DNA of 64,000 nt from Lentilactobacillus senioris DSM 24302 = JCM 17472 (GCF_001436555.1 NZ_AYZR01000009.1:124001-188000), one strand, 5' to 3'; positions 24,817-34,002 are shown, counted from the first letter of the stretch. Notes: generated from the sequence alone by a model not told the origin. Translations and numbers: made by a program.

Positions 24817-26334
24817 ATGCAAAATGATACTAAGAAAACCAAGAAGAAGTTTCAGATGCCTTCGGCGTACACAATCTTATTCTTGATTATTATTTTCGTT
24901 GCATTGCTCTCTTGGATTATTCCGGCGGGTTCTTATTCCACAGATAAGGCTGGCAACATTATCGCCCATACTTATAAGTCGGTTGCCTCTAACCCTCAGG
25001 GAATTTTAGACGTTTTCTCCGCTCCCATTTACGGAATGATTGGAAACGATAAAACTGACGGAGCTATTTCGATTTCGCTATTTATTTTAGTGATTGGTGG
25101 CTTTTTAGGAGTTGTCAATCAAACTAGAGCATTAGATGACGGAATTGCTTCAATTGTTACCCGCTTTAAGGGTCGTGAAAAATTGCTTATTCCTATTTTA
25201 ATGATCTTATTTGCAATTGGTGGTTCTACTTATGGGATGGCTGAAGAAACAATTGCCTTTTATCCCCTATTAATCCCAGTAATGATTAGCGTTGGGTTTG
25301 ATTCGCTAGTCGCAGTTGCCATTGCGCTAGTGGGTTCTCAAGTAGGTTGTTTAGCATCTACTGTTAATCCATTTGCCACCGGTGTAGCTTCACAATCCCT
25401 GAATATTTCTCCGGGTGATGGCTTACTATCACGGATCGTCCTATTAGTAATCTCCGTTGGAATTAGTATTGCTTATGTTTATCACTATGCTTCTCAAGTT
25501 GAAAAGGACCCCAAACGGTCTTACATTTACAACCAACGAGAAGATGATCTCAAGAGATTTGCGTTAGATACTAAAAATGTGGATCAAGAAGGCATGACTG
25601 GGCGCCAAAAGACCGTCTTAACTATCTTTGGTCTCACTTTCTTTATCATGATTTTAGGTTTAGTTCCTTGGGACAGTATTAATCCTAAGTGGACATTCTT
25701 TAACAACTTTGCTAAATGGCTACAAAACTTGCCAGTAATCGGCGATATCATCGGTTCCAATATTGTCCCATTTGGTTCCTGGTACTTTACCGAAATTACT
25801 ACCCTCTTCTTAATGGCTGCAGTGTTAGTAATGTTTATCTTTAAGATGAAAGAAGCTACTTTTATTGAATCATTCATGAACGGGATGAGCGACTTCTTGG
25901 GAGTTGCTATCATCGTTGCTGTTGCTCGTGGTATCCAAGTGGTTATGAACGACGGTAACATTACTGCCACCGTTCTTCACTGGGGTGAAACCGGTCTTTC
26001 CAACTTAGGGTCAGCATTATTTATTATCGTAACCTTCATTTTCTATATCCCAATGTCATTCTTAATTCCATCCACTTCTGGATTAGCAGCAGCTACGATG
26101 GGAATTATTGGACCAATGGGTAAGTTTGCTGGCGTTGATCCTAGCTTAGTAGTGACTGCTTATCAAAGTGCCTCAGGTTGGGTAAACTTGATTACTCCAA
26201 CTTCCGGGGTGGTTCTAGGAGCTTTAGCCATTGCTCACGTGAACATCACCGATTGGTGGAAGTTCATGTTTAAATTAATGATCTACTTATTTATTTCTAC
26301 GGTTGCCTTTCTAGCAATCATGACCTTTATCTAG
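24817..26334 (+). CDS. YfcC-family carrier (amino acid/peptide or dicarboxylate permease)
   Basis: 505 residues with about 12 to 13 membrane segments. The N-terminal segment SAYTILFLIIIFVALLSWIIPAGSY and the GSTYGMAEETIAFYPLLIPVM motif are characteristic of the YfcC group in the DcuC/arginine-ornithine-antiporter-like superfamily. The second half contains PSTSGLAAATMGIIGP and SGWVNLITPTSGVVLGALA. Substrate is not certain. It is co-transcribed with the dipeptidase gene pepV (20-base gap), which suggests uptake of dipeptides or exchange of the amino acids they release. GGAAGTG precedes the ATG. Confidence 0.82.
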   Translation: MQNDTKKTKKKFQMPSAYTILFLIIIFVALLSWIIPAGSYSTDKAGNIIAHTYKSVASNPQGILDVFSAPIYGMIGNDKTDGAISISLFILVIGGFLGVVNQTRALDDGIASIVTRFKGREKLLIPILMILFAIGGSTYGMAEETIAFYPLLIPVMISVGFDSLVAVAIALVGSQVGCLASTVNPFATGVASQSLNISPGDGLLSRIVLLVISVGISIAYVYHYASQVEKDPKRSYIYNQREDDLKRFALDTKNVDQEGMTGRQKTVLTIFGLTFFIMILGLVPWDSINPKWTFFNNFAKWLQNLPVIGDIIGSNIVPFGSWYFTEITTLFLMAAVLVMFIFKMKEATFIESFMNGMSDFLGVAIIVAVARGIQVVMNDGNITATVLHWGETGLSNLGSALFIIVTFIFYIPMSFLIPSTSGLAAATMGIIGPMGKFAGVDPSLVVTAYQSASGWVNLITPTSGVVLGALAIAHVNITDWWKFMFKLMIYLFISTVAFLAIMTFI

Positions 26335-26354
26335 ACGTTTAGGAGGCTTATCAA

Positions 26355-27704
26355 ATGGACAAAATTGTAACTGAAGAACAACAGCAACAAGCAATTGAAG
26401 CGTTAAAAAGAATGGTTCAACACCCATCTTATTTAGACCAAGATCATAGTGCCGCTGGGGCTCCGTTTGGTCCTGGGATTGCCGCTGCCTTAGACGAAAT
26501 TCTTGCTATTTGCCAAGAAATTGGCTTTAAAACCTACCGTGACCCAGCCGGTAATTATGGTTACGCTGAAATTGGTGAGGGCGACAAAATTTTCGGAATT
26601 ATTGGTCACGTTGACGTAGTGCCTGCAGGCGACGCCAGTGATTGGGACAGTGATCCTTATCAAGCTACCATTAAGGACGGTTATATCTATGGTCGGGGAA
26701 CTCAAGACGATAAAGGCCCTTCAATAGCAGCTATCTTTGCAGTTAAAGCCCTAATGGATGCTGGTTACCAATTTAACCACCGGATTCGGTTTATCTTTGG
26801 GACCGATGAAGAAAATCTCTGGCGTGGGATTGCCGTTTATAACCAAAAAGAAGCCCCAATTGATTTAGGAATTGCTCCCGATGCGGAATTTCCGTTAATC
26901 TATGCGGAAAAAGGCCTTGAAGAAGGTTACTTAACTGGTCCTGGTAGCTCAGAATTTACGTTGGAAATGCAAAATCCATTTAACGCTGTTCCTGCTAAGG
27001 CCAGCTATAACGGTCCTAAGTTAGCTGAAGTTAAAGATGCACTCACTAGGTACCACTTTGACTTTGTTGATAATGCTGACGGTGGGATTACGGTTACTGG
27101 TAAATCCGTCCACGCGATGAATGCACCAGAAGGAACTAACGCTGTCTTAAGATTAGCTATGGCATTAGACGAAGTCTTTCCATCTAAACCCCTAGATTTC
27201 ATTGGTAAGCTCTTCAAAGAAGATGCTACTGGCGAAAACGTTTTGGGCAAAGTAGCAGACGAACAATCTGGTCAACTAACCGCTAACATTTCTACTTTAA
27301 CTGTTAGTCCCCAAGAAACTAAGATGCAACTAGATATGCGAATCCCAGTAACTATCGATCGCGATGAGTTATTAGCTCAATTACGGACAGCAATCGCTCC
27401 GTATGAACTAGCTTATGAAACCTTCGATTATCTTGCTCCCCTATACGTCCCAACTGATAGCGAATTAGTCAAGACTTTGATGAGTACCTACGAAGAAATT
27501 ACTGGTGATCAAACTCAACCTCAAATTTCTGGTGGTGCTACTTATGCCAGAACTATGAACAACTGCGTGGCTTATGGAGCTATGTTACCTGGAGTTCCTG
27601 ATTTTATGCACCAAGTTAACGAAAATTGGGAACTAGCTAAGATGTTTGAAGCAATGGATATTTATGCCGAAGCTATCAAACGCCTTTGCACCACAACCAA
27701 ATAA
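26355..27704 (+). CDS. pepV: Dipeptidase PepV
   Basis: 449 residues, an M20-family cytoplasmic dipeptidase with broad specificity including carnosine-type dipeptides. Metal-site motifs are GHVDVVPAGD near 87-96, GRGTQDDKGP near 113-122, FGTDEEN near 149-155 and the C-terminal SGGATYARTMNN. The catalytic-domain lid region follows the family layout. AGGAGG precedes the start. It forms an operon with the YfcC-type carrier. Confidence 0.93.
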   Translation: MDKIVTEEQQQQAIEALKRMVQHPSYLDQDHSAAGAPFGPGIAAALDEILAICQEIGFKTYRDPAGNYGYAEIGEGDKIFGIIGHVDVVPAGDASDWDSDPYQATIKDGYIYGRGTQDDKGPSIAAIFAVKALMDAGYQFNHRIRFIFGTDEENLWRGIAVYNQKEAPIDLGIAPDAEFPLIYAEKGLEEGYLTGPGSSEFTLEMQNPFNAVPAKASYNGPKLAEVKDALTRYHFDFVDNADGGITVTGKSVHAMNAPEGTNAVLRLAMALDEVFPSKPLDFIGKLFKEDATGENVLGKVADEQSGQLTANISTLTVSPQETKMQLDMRIPVTIDRDELLAQLRTAIAPYELAYETFDYLAPLYVPTDSELVKTLMSTYEEITGDQTQPQISGGATYARTMNNCVAYGAMLPGVPDFMHQVNENWELAKMFEAMDIYAEAIKRLCTTTK

Positions 27705-27714
27705 TTATCAAAAT

Positions 27715-27749
27715 AAAAAAGGTGACTCTCTGCTAGAGTCACCTTTTTT
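27715..27749. terminator. Bidirectional terminator between pepV and the uracil permease
   Basis: A 15-bp perfect stem AAAAAAGGTGACTCT and its complement around a 5-base loop, T-runs on both strands. Confidence 0.92.
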
Positions 27750-29029
27750 ATTTTTCGCTAGCTGCTTCTTGAGGCATAATCAGGTTCAAAATAATAGCAA
27801 TAATGGTAGCTAGTGCCAGACCAGTAAATTGGAAACTCCCCAGCTGCAAGTATGCGTTTCCTACTCCGATTACTAAAGTGGTAGAAGCAATCATCAAGTT
27901 GCGTTTTTTCCCCAAATCAACATGGTGGTCAATCATCACTTGAATACCAGAGGTGGCAATCGTTCCAAATAGCAAGAAGCTAATTCCTCCGATGACGGGC
28001 AATGGCATTTGCATAATTAATACATTGAGCTTGTTTACAAAGGCAAACAACATGGCAAATACCGCGGCCCCCATCAAAACATAGACGCTGTGTACCTTGG
28101 TAATCGCCATTACGCCAATGTTTTCACCATAACTAGTAACTGCTGGTCCCCCAATTAACCCCGCTACTAGTGAAGCCACCCCGTCTCCAGCTAACGTTCG
28201 GTTAAGCCCAGGATCCTTGAAAAAATTTCGGTGGGTGAGTTCATCTAACACCATAATATGCCCCATATGTTCGGTCATCGTCACAAAGGCAATCGGAGTG
28301 ATGGTAATGATGGCGCCCCAATCAATTTTAAACGGATAAGAAAGTCCCGGTACTTCAAACGGTGGCAACTTAAACCAAGGTGCGACAGCTATGGCATGTA
28401 AATCAACGATTCCACAAGCAATCGAAATAAGATAGCCCCCCAACAATGCCAAGTAAGATTGGAATCAACCCAATCAAACCTTTAAACGCCATGTTAAAGA
28501 AGATCGCCAACCCCAGCGTAGCCAAAGCAATCAAGAAATAAGTAAGATCATAATGATTATTTTTCATCATTGCGTCAGTAGCAGCACTACCCGCCAGTGA
28601 CAGACCAATTACCATGACAATGGGTCCCACCACAATCGGTGGTAAAAGTTTATCTACCCAGTCTGCTCCTACTGCCCAGATAATTCCGGCTACAAGTAGA
28701 TAAACCAGGCCCACGCCGATTACCCCCTGAGCAATTCCTGGGTAGCCCGTGGTTTTCATCAAAGCCAACATTGGAGTAATAAACGCAAAGCTCGACCCCA
28801 TATAAGCGGGAATTTTACGTTGGGTAATCATAATATGTAACAGCGTTCCAATTCCTGATGAAAATAAGGCAATGCTAGGACTCAAACCCACCAACAAGGG
28901 AACAATCACCGTTGAACCAAACATGGAAAACATGTGCTGTAAGGACAATCCCGCCCATGCTAACGGACTAGGCTTATCGTGAATATCTAAAAGTGCTGAA
29001 TCGTCATGAAAATCAGAATTTTGTGCCAT
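27748..29029 (-). pseudogene. Uracil/xanthine permease split by a one-base frameshift
   Basis: Two overlapping frames together encode one NCS2 permease. Frame 1 (29029 leftward to 28403, 208 residues) ends in a foreign tail after ILLGIVGG. Frame 2 (28452 to 27748) continues with GGYLISIACGI and the family motifs ITPIAFVTMTEHMGH and GPAVTSYGENIGV. The break lies at six C (G on the coding strand) at 28436-28441. Removing one base restores about 426 continuous residues, the normal length for UraA/PyrP. A PyrR attenuator controls it. It may be a true mutation, a phase-variable tract or a sequencing error. The upstream part with its start and promoter looks intact. Confidence 0.85.
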
Positions 29030-29058
29030 ATTGTCACCCCACTAGTTTTTAACTAATC

Positions 29059-29155
29059 AAAAAGCGCCCGCTGCCAGTAAGCAGCGGACGCAGTACGGTG
29101 ATGATTACACTTTTCCCGTCTAACCGATTCGCAAAGATCTTACTGGCCTCTCTGG
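29059..29155 (-). promoter_or_regulatory. PyrR-binding attenuator of the uracil permease
   Basis: The minus-strand leader contains CCAGAGAGG (29155-29147), the PyrR recognition loop of the anti-antiterminator. It is followed by an 11-bp terminator hairpin (GCGTCCGCTGC with GCAGCGGGCGC, 29091-29064) and TTTTT. By analogy with Bacillus pyr operons, PyrR with UMP would favour termination when pyrimidines are plentiful. Confidence 0.88.
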
Positions 29156-29183
29156 ACCAAGTTAAAGATTAGTTATTGGAGTA

Positions 29184-29213
29184 AGTATAGTGAATCCGGT
29201 GATTAGCTGTCAA
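29184..29213 (-). promoter_or_regulatory. Promoter of the uracil permease gene
   Basis: Minus strand: perfect TTGACA (29213-29208), 18-base spacer, TATACT (29189-29184). Confidence 0.8.
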
Positions 29214-29305
29214 GGCTTTTAGTAAATTTTCGTCTTTATCCATTTTCTGGTATAATAACAATTACAGTAGTGTTTAAGTGTCATTGAAAAGTAAGGGATT
29301 AAAAA

Positions 29306-29929
29306 TTGAAAAATTCAGATGATAAACCTCAGTATAAGACCTATGACTTTAACACCGATGCACAACGTAAGGGCCAACATCGCAGAAAAACAACGAATTA
29401 TCTGCATGGTTGGTGGATCGGATTTCTAATCATTGCGATTGCTCTAGGAATCGTTTATGGTATTAACTTGTGGCAAAATCATGCCCATCCAGTAGCTAAT
29501 ACTGCAGTAGTCTCCCAAAAATCTAAACGCCAAATTGATAAAATTACGGCGGCTACCAAAAAAAGTGCAGATCGTGATGCGGCTGCTGATAAAGTCGAAC
29601 GATTCCGCGGTCAACTAAAAAAACAAAATAATGACGGCTTAACGAGCGAACAACGAACTAACTTACAAAAACAAATTGATCAAGAATCAAATCAAAGTGC
29701 TCAATCACAGGAACAGACGTTACTGGACAATACTCCTACTAAACAGGTACCTGAAAGTAAGGCTGCTCCAGTAACTGATCCATTTAGTCAAACGCATACT
29801 TTTAGTACGATTGCTGATGCCAAAAATTGGGCTAATGCTACTAAAACTGAATGGCTAAAAGCTGGTTATTCCGACTATACAATTACTGCTAATGGTCAGG
29901 GATACTACGTCTTGAGGTTTTTAAAATAA
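29306..29929 (+). CDS. Single-pass membrane protein of unknown function
   Basis: 207 residues from a TTG start with AAGGG upstream. A short basic cytoplasmic part is followed by one membrane helix at about 34-54. Then comes a long polar, Gln/Lys/Ser-rich, probably coiled or disordered region. A compact C-terminal segment of about 45 residues (TFSTIADAKNWANATKTE) ends in a beta-strand-like YYVLRFLK. That last part could be a small SPOR-like or wall-binding fold, but I do not recognise it. TATAAT at 29251-29256 is its likely -10 box, and a terminator follows. Confidence 0.6.
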   Translation: MKNSDDKPQYKTYDFNTDAQRKGQHRRKTTNYLHGWWIGFLIIAIALGIVYGINLWQNHAHPVANTAVVSQKSKRQIDKITAATKKSADRDAAADKVERFRGQLKKQNNDGLTSEQRTNLQKQIDQESNQSAQSQEQTLLDNTPTKQVPESKAAPVTDPFSQTHTFSTIADAKNWANATKTEWLKAGYSDYTITANGQGYYVLRFLK

Positions 29930-29931
29930 TT

Positions 29932-29974
29932 AAAAGATGGCTAGATACCTAATAGGTACCTGGTCATCTTTTTT
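29932..29974 (+). terminator. Terminator of the single-pass membrane protein gene
   Basis: AAAAGATG pairs with CATCTTTT, and an inner TACCT/AGGTA stem completes the hairpin before TTTTTT. Confidence 0.8.
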
Positions 29975-30071
29975 AGTTATTATTAGCTTAACCTTACTTT
30001 TTCAAGTTAAATATTAGAGCCCAGCCACAATCTGGATTATAATAGGATTAGATGTTAAGGAGGTACCTTAT

Positions 30072-30581
30072 ATGAAAATTCAAGTACCACTCGAAGCTGG
30101 CCAATTGGCCGATCGTTATTCCAAATATGCTACACCGGCTAATCAAATCGATAATACTCCCATTGTTTCTTTTCCAATTCATATCAGTGATACTCCTGAG
30201 AAAGCGAAAACTTTGGCGTTAACTTTACTAGATTGGGATGCAATCCCAGTTAGTGGCTTCCCTTGGATTCACTGGATTGCAGCTAACATTCCAGCAGAAG
30301 TCACTGATATTCCAGCTGACAATAGTCAAAATCCCCTAGTTTCAATGGTTCAGGGACGCAACAGCACTGCTGGTTCCCTAGTGGGAAATCAAAATCCAAT
30401 AACCGCCTTCCGTTATAACGGACCACAACCACCTAACAAGCCACACAATTACCGGTTAATGGTTTTTGCGCTCGATACTAGTTTGGATTTAGAAAATGGC
30501 TTCTGGTTAAATGAACTGCAGCACCAAATGCAGGGACATATTTTAGACACGGCTGAGTTTATTATTCCGGCTCGTAACTAA
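30072..30581 (+). CDS. YbhB/YbcL-type PEBP-family protein
   Basis: 169 residues of the Raf-kinase-inhibitor-like (phosphatidylethanolamine-binding protein) family in its bacterial form. Family signatures are SFPIHISDTPEKAKTLALTLLDWDAIP, WIHWIAANIP and the PPNKPHNYRLMVFALD strand. Bacterial members are soluble with unknown ligands. AAGGAGG lies before the ATG, and TATAAT at 30038-30043 is a likely -10. Confidence 0.88.
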   Translation: MKIQVPLEAGQLADRYSKYATPANQIDNTPIVSFPIHISDTPEKAKTLALTLLDWDAIPVSGFPWIHWIAANIPAEVTDIPADNSQNPLVSMVQGRNSTAGSLVGNQNPITAFRYNGPQPPNKPHNYRLMVFALDTSLDLENGFWLNELQHQMQGHILDTAEFIIPARN

Positions 30582-30652
30582 AATTTAAAATTTCAGAAAA
30601 ACTAAAGTTAGTGATATAATATACTTATTAATGAGTCCGGGAGGTTTTGCAA

Positions 30653-31132
30653 ATGAACACTCACTATTCCAATGTTTTAGTTCCCCTTGATGGATCAAAA
30701 CAGGCAGAAATGGCGCTACAAAAGGGTGCCAAAATTACTGTTACCAATAAAGGCCACCTTGATATTTTGATGGTTTTAAACACATCCCAATACGGATATA
30801 GCTATGGTGGCTTGGTAGATGGTGATGTTATTAACAATCTCGTTGATGACAGCACTGCTTATTTAAAGCAACAATTAGCTGACCTACAAAAGAAATATCC
30901 CGAACTAAATGCCGATATTCACATTCGGTTTGGTAATCCTAAAACCGTTATTAGTTTTGAATTTCCTAAGGACTACCATAGTGATCTAATCGTCATGGGA
31001 GCTACTGGAATGGGACGTTTGCAACGAGTCGTTGAAGGTTCTGTTACAGCATTTGTTAACCGTAACGCTACCTGTGATGTTATTGTAGTTCGTACTGATC
31101 TAAATAATGAACCAATCCAAAGTGCAAAATAA
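30653..31132 (+). CDS. Universal stress protein UspA family
   Basis: 159 residues from the ATG at 30653 (GGGAGG eight bases upstream). The TTG six bases earlier would sit too close to the ribosome site. One Usp domain starts with YSNVLVPLDGSKQAEMAL. The ATP-binding loop GATGMGRLQRVVEGSVTAFV fits the G2xG9x(S/T) pattern. It is cytoplasmic and linked to stress survival. An extended -10 TGATATAAT ends at 30620. A second UspA gene lies at 61511-61939. Confidence 0.9.
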   Translation: MNTHYSNVLVPLDGSKQAEMALQKGAKITVTNKGHLDILMVLNTSQYGYSYGGLVDGDVINNLVDDSTAYLKQQLADLQKKYPELNADIHIRFGNPKTVISFEFPKDYHSDLIVMGATGMGRLQRVVEGSVTAFVNRNATCDVIVVRTDLNNEPIQSAK

Positions 31133-31175
31133 AAGGGCAAGCAGATGATAACCGATCGTCTGTCTTGCCTTTTTT
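31133..31175 (+). terminator. Terminator of the UspA gene
   Basis: GGCAAGCAGA pairs with TCTG-T-CTTGCC (one bulge), followed by TTTTTT. Confidence 0.85.
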
Positions 31176-31265
31176 ACTAACGATAAGTCCAATTTCTTGC
31201 ACCTCTTGTAAAAGACGTTATCATAAACATAAGCCTTAAATTCGAATAGAAACGGAGTCCGTATT

Positions 31266-32132
31266 ATGAAATATGCTATCACGGGTGCCACTGGCCACTT
31301 TGGCCAACATGCTATTAACACCTTATTAACTAAAGTCAATGCCAGCGATGTCGTCGCCATTGTTAGAAACATTAGCAAGGCTCAAGAATTATTACCAGCT
31401 GAGGTTACTATTCGCCAAGCTGATTATACTGATCCAGAGCAATTAACTACTGCGTTAACCGGCGTAGACAAATTACTATTCATCTCCTCACAACCAGGAG
31501 CAGCCGTTCCCCGCTTACAACAACACCTTAACGTAGTCAATGCTGCAAAGGAAGCTGGAGTTAGCTTTATTGCCTACACCAGTTTTCCCCATGCTGATAA
31601 AGCCACTTCCCCACTTTCTGCCGATCATAAGGCTACGGAAGCTGCTATTGAGCAAACTGGTATTGCCCACAGTTTTTTAAGAAATAATTGGTACCTAGAA
31701 AATGAACTAGGATTAATTTTAGCCGTCAACGCAGGCAAACCATTTATCTACTCTGCTGGTGATGGTAAAGTAGGCTGGGCATTAGAACAAGACTATGCCG
31801 AAGCAGCTGCGCTAGTACTAACTACCGATAATCCTAAATCAGTATACGAATTTGCCGGTCCTAGTCACACCTTTTCAGAGCTAGGAGCTGTGGTGAGTGA
31901 ACAAGCCGCTAAAAACGCCCATGTTAGAAGCGTTTCGGATGCAGAATACGCTGACTATCTTAGATCTGAAGATCAACTAGATGACCAGTCCATCGCAACC
32001 ATCTTAGCTATTCAAGACTTAATTAGAGCTGGTGAATTATCAGAGGATACCAATGATTTGGCAACTGTGCTACAACGCCCCATCGCTTCTTTAGGTGAAA
32101 TGGTCAAGGACGTTATGAAAGAAGACCGCTAA
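31266..32132 (+). CDS. NAD(P)-binding oxidoreductase, NmrA/QOR2-like SDR
   Basis: 288 residues. The dinucleotide-binding motif TGATGHFGQ is at 6-14 of a Rossmann fold. The body (VDKLLFISSQPG, SFIAYTSFPHAD, GIAHSFLRNNWYLEN) is that of atypical NmrA-like/quinone oxidoreductase 2 (YtfG) proteins, which lack the classical SDR tyrosine. Probably an NADPH-dependent quinone or aldehyde reductase or a redox sensor. Monocistronic with its own terminator. Confidence 0.85.
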   Translation: MKYAITGATGHFGQHAINTLLTKVNASDVVAIVRNISKAQELLPAEVTIRQADYTDPEQLTTALTGVDKLLFISSQPGAAVPRLQQHLNVVNAAKEAGVSFIAYTSFPHADKATSPLSADHKATEAAIEQTGIAHSFLRNNWYLENELGLILAVNAGKPFIYSAGDGKVGWALEQDYAEAAALVLTTDNPKSVYEFAGPSHTFSELGAVVSEQAAKNAHVRSVSDAEYADYLRSEDQLDDQSIATILAIQDLIRAGELSEDTNDLATVLQRPIASLGEMVKDVMKEDR

Positions 32133-32136
32133 GCAC

Positions 32137-32168
32137 AAAGAGGAACTTGTTATTGAGTTCCTCTTTTT
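32137..32168 (+). terminator. Terminator of the NmrA-like gene
   Basis: AAAGAGGAAC pairs with GTTCCTCTTT, loop of ten bases, T-run. Confidence 0.88.
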
Positions 32169-32271
32169 ATTTTTAAGCATTATTTTCTCAGATTAGTTAT
32201 CTATGTAGTATATTGGACTAGAGGGTTATCATAACCTAATTATTAAAAATGGTTTGATTGGGGGAATCAAC

Positions 32272-32781
32272 ATGCAAGAACGAATGAATGGATTTGATCC
32301 GTTTGAATTAGTTATTGGGATTTTAAGTGTCATCGTTTCTATTATTAGCTTAAGAAATCCACTATCTACTTTCGGATCAGTTGTCATTATCGCCGGAATC
32401 GTATCAATTATTGTCGGGTTATACAAATTATTTAGTGTCAGACCTTACGCGGAAAGTAAAGGTTGGCTAACTTTTAACGCCATTTTAGATATTATTATCG
32501 GAGGATTGATGCTATTTAATAATGTCTTTGGCTTTTTATTCGTGGCCATCGCTTTTGCCATTATGTTTCTAACAGATTCTTTTACTACTTTATGGGCCGC
32601 TAGTTTTATTAAAGACGACAACCGCGGTCTATATATTTGGGATATTATTATTTCTATTTTAGGAATTATTTTGGGGATTTTCTTGTTACTTTCTCCAGCA
32701 TTATCAATGATTTCCTTATCGTTCATGATTGCCGTTTTGTTCATGACATTTGGAATTGAAATGATTGTTCATTCATTTTAA
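32272..32781 (+). CDS. DUF308/HdeD-like membrane protein
   Basis: 169 residues from the ATG at 32272, which has GGGGG seven bases upstream. The TTG at 32254 is less likely. Six hydrophobic segments in three repeated pairs (ELVIGILSVIVSIISL, VVIIAGIVSIIVGL, ILDIIIGGLMLF) match the DUF308/HdeD family, whose enterobacterial member is linked to acid resistance. The function in lactobacilli is unknown. Flanked by strong terminators on both sides. Confidence 0.75.
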   Translation: MQERMNGFDPFELVIGILSVIVSIISLRNPLSTFGSVVIIAGIVSIIVGLYKLFSVRPYAESKGWLTFNAILDIIIGGLMLFNNVFGFLFVAIAFAIMFLTDSFTTLWAASFIKDDNRGLYIWDIIISILGIILGIFLLLSPALSMISLSFMIAVLFMTFGIEMIVHSF

Positions 32782-32788
32782 GTTAAAC

Positions 32789-32824
32789 AAAAAGCTGGAA
32801 ACTAAATAGTTTCCAGCTTTTTTT
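32789..32824 (+). terminator. Terminator of the DUF308 gene
   Basis: AAAGCTGGAAAC and its perfect complement around TAAATA, followed by TTTTTTT. Confidence 0.9.
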
Positions 32825-32865
32825 AAATCACAACATAATTAGTTCTGATTTAGTGCCCCTGCCAA

Positions 32866-32937
32866 TGCGTCCCCCGAGAATCGAACTCGGATCATGAGGA
32901 CCGAAATCTCATGTGCTATCCATTACACTAAGGACGC
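32866..32937 (-). tRNA. tRNA-Arg (anticodon UCG)
   Basis: 72 bases fold as a standard cloverleaf on the minus strand: acceptor GCGTCCT / GGGACGC, D-stem GTGT / GCAC, anticodon stem TGAGA / CCTCA with loop TTTCGGT, four-base variable loop, T-arm CCGAG-TTCGATT-CTCGG, discriminator A. The anticodon TCG reads CGN arginine codons. The loop-closing A31-C39 pair is a mismatch. CCA is not encoded. Confidence 0.93.
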
Positions 32938-32986
32938 CTTACAAGGTCTATCATAGCAAATTAAATTCCAAATTTCAATTCACGAC

Positions 32987-33313
32987 TTATTGTTGCATTG
33001 CGATATTACCAGCTTGATCTTCTAAAAAGGTCAATAATTTATCAGCATCTGTATTAAAATCGGCCAAAAAGCTTTCGCCATTAGGTTTAATAACGTTAGA
33101 AATTTTGCCGGTCACCCCGATTACTTCTAGATTACCGTCGTTAAACCGTACTGTATCATAGTGGCCCTCTTCAGCGTAATCTAAATACCGTTGAAAGATT
33201 TCGGTTAAAACCGTTTGAAAAAATTGGTTTTCATCCGTTTCCGGTTCGTGGACTCGTTGTACAGCTAATGCCTCTTGAAATTCAATGGGGGTAGTTGGTA
33301 AATTTATTAACAT
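32987..33313 (-). CDS. Small conserved protein of unknown function
   Basis: 108 residues from the ATG at 33313 (MLINLPTTPIEFQ), preceded by GGGAG at seven bases. A longer open frame upstream has no ribosome site. The sequence is acidic and soluble: a helix FFQTVLTEIFQRYLDYAEEG, then strands YDTVRFNDGNLEVIGVTGKISNVI. No motif I recognise. It lies between tRNA-Arg and the divergent VanX-like gene. Confidence 0.6.
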   Translation of the reverse strand: MLINLPTTPIEFQEALAVQRVHEPETDENQFFQTVLTEIFQRYLDYAEEGHYDTVRFNDGNLEVIGVTGKISNVIKPNGESFLADFNTDADKLLTFLEDQAGNIAMQQ

Positions 33314-33444
33314 AATCAGTCTCCCTTCTTCTGTTACCATACTAACATTTTTAACTTTTTTTCGCTGATGACTTGCAATTATGACGCTAATAGTTGACGA
33401 TATAATTAAATTTAATTTACAGCCCACACCATCGGAGGACTATA

Positions 33445-34002
33445 ATGAATAATAAATTTAATCAAGGCTACCTAAACGTTAAAACTATTGCTCCAGATGT
33501 AATTGTGGATCTTCGTTATGCGACTACCAACAATTTCACTGGAAAAGTCATTTATGATTTTGATCAAGCAATTGCCAGAGAAGATACAGTACGGAAATTG
33601 GCAGTCGCTAGTGATAATTTAAAACGTCAAGGTTACCGAATCAAGATCTGGGATGCCTACCGTCCCGTTTATGCACAAAAACATTTATTTGAGGTTTATC
33701 CGGATCCTACTTGGGTAGCGGAGCCAGATCCCAACTTTAGTCATCAAAAAGGAGTTACATTTGATGTTACCCTCACCGACTTGGCTGGTAACGAGTTAGA
33801 AATGCCAACTGCCTTTGATGATTTTACGGCAGCCGCTAAACGGACTGCTCCTCGGACTCAACAAATTGACAAAAATTATCACATTCTCACCGACGCAATG
33901 GAAGCCGCTGGCTTTGTCGGTTACGAAAATGAATGGTGGGATTTTCGGGATGCTGATATGGATCAATTCGGTCCTAATCAGGTAGATCCCAAAGAATATT
34001 AA
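33445..34002 (+). CDS. D-alanyl-D-alanine dipeptidase, VanX/DdpX family (M15D)
   Basis: 185 residues. Family features are the substrate arginine in WDAYRPVYAQ (near 71-80), zinc ligands in SHQKGVTFDV (near 99-108: H100, D107) and the C-terminal NEWWDF. In characterised VanX the last motif is EWWH with the histidine as third zinc ligand. Here an aspartate follows WW, so metal binding may differ. The enzyme would hydrolyse D-Ala-D-Ala or related dipeptides and take part in wall turnover. A weak operon link to the FAD protein 16 bases downstream is likely. Confidence 0.85.
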   Translation: MNNKFNQGYLNVKTIAPDVIVDLRYATTNNFTGKVIYDFDQAIAREDTVRKLAVASDNLKRQGYRIKIWDAYRPVYAQKHLFEVYPDPTWVAEPDPNFSHQKGVTFDVTLTDLAGNELEMPTAFDDFTAAAKRTAPRTQQIDKNYHILTDAMEAAGFVGYENEWWDFRDADMDQFGPNQVDPKEY

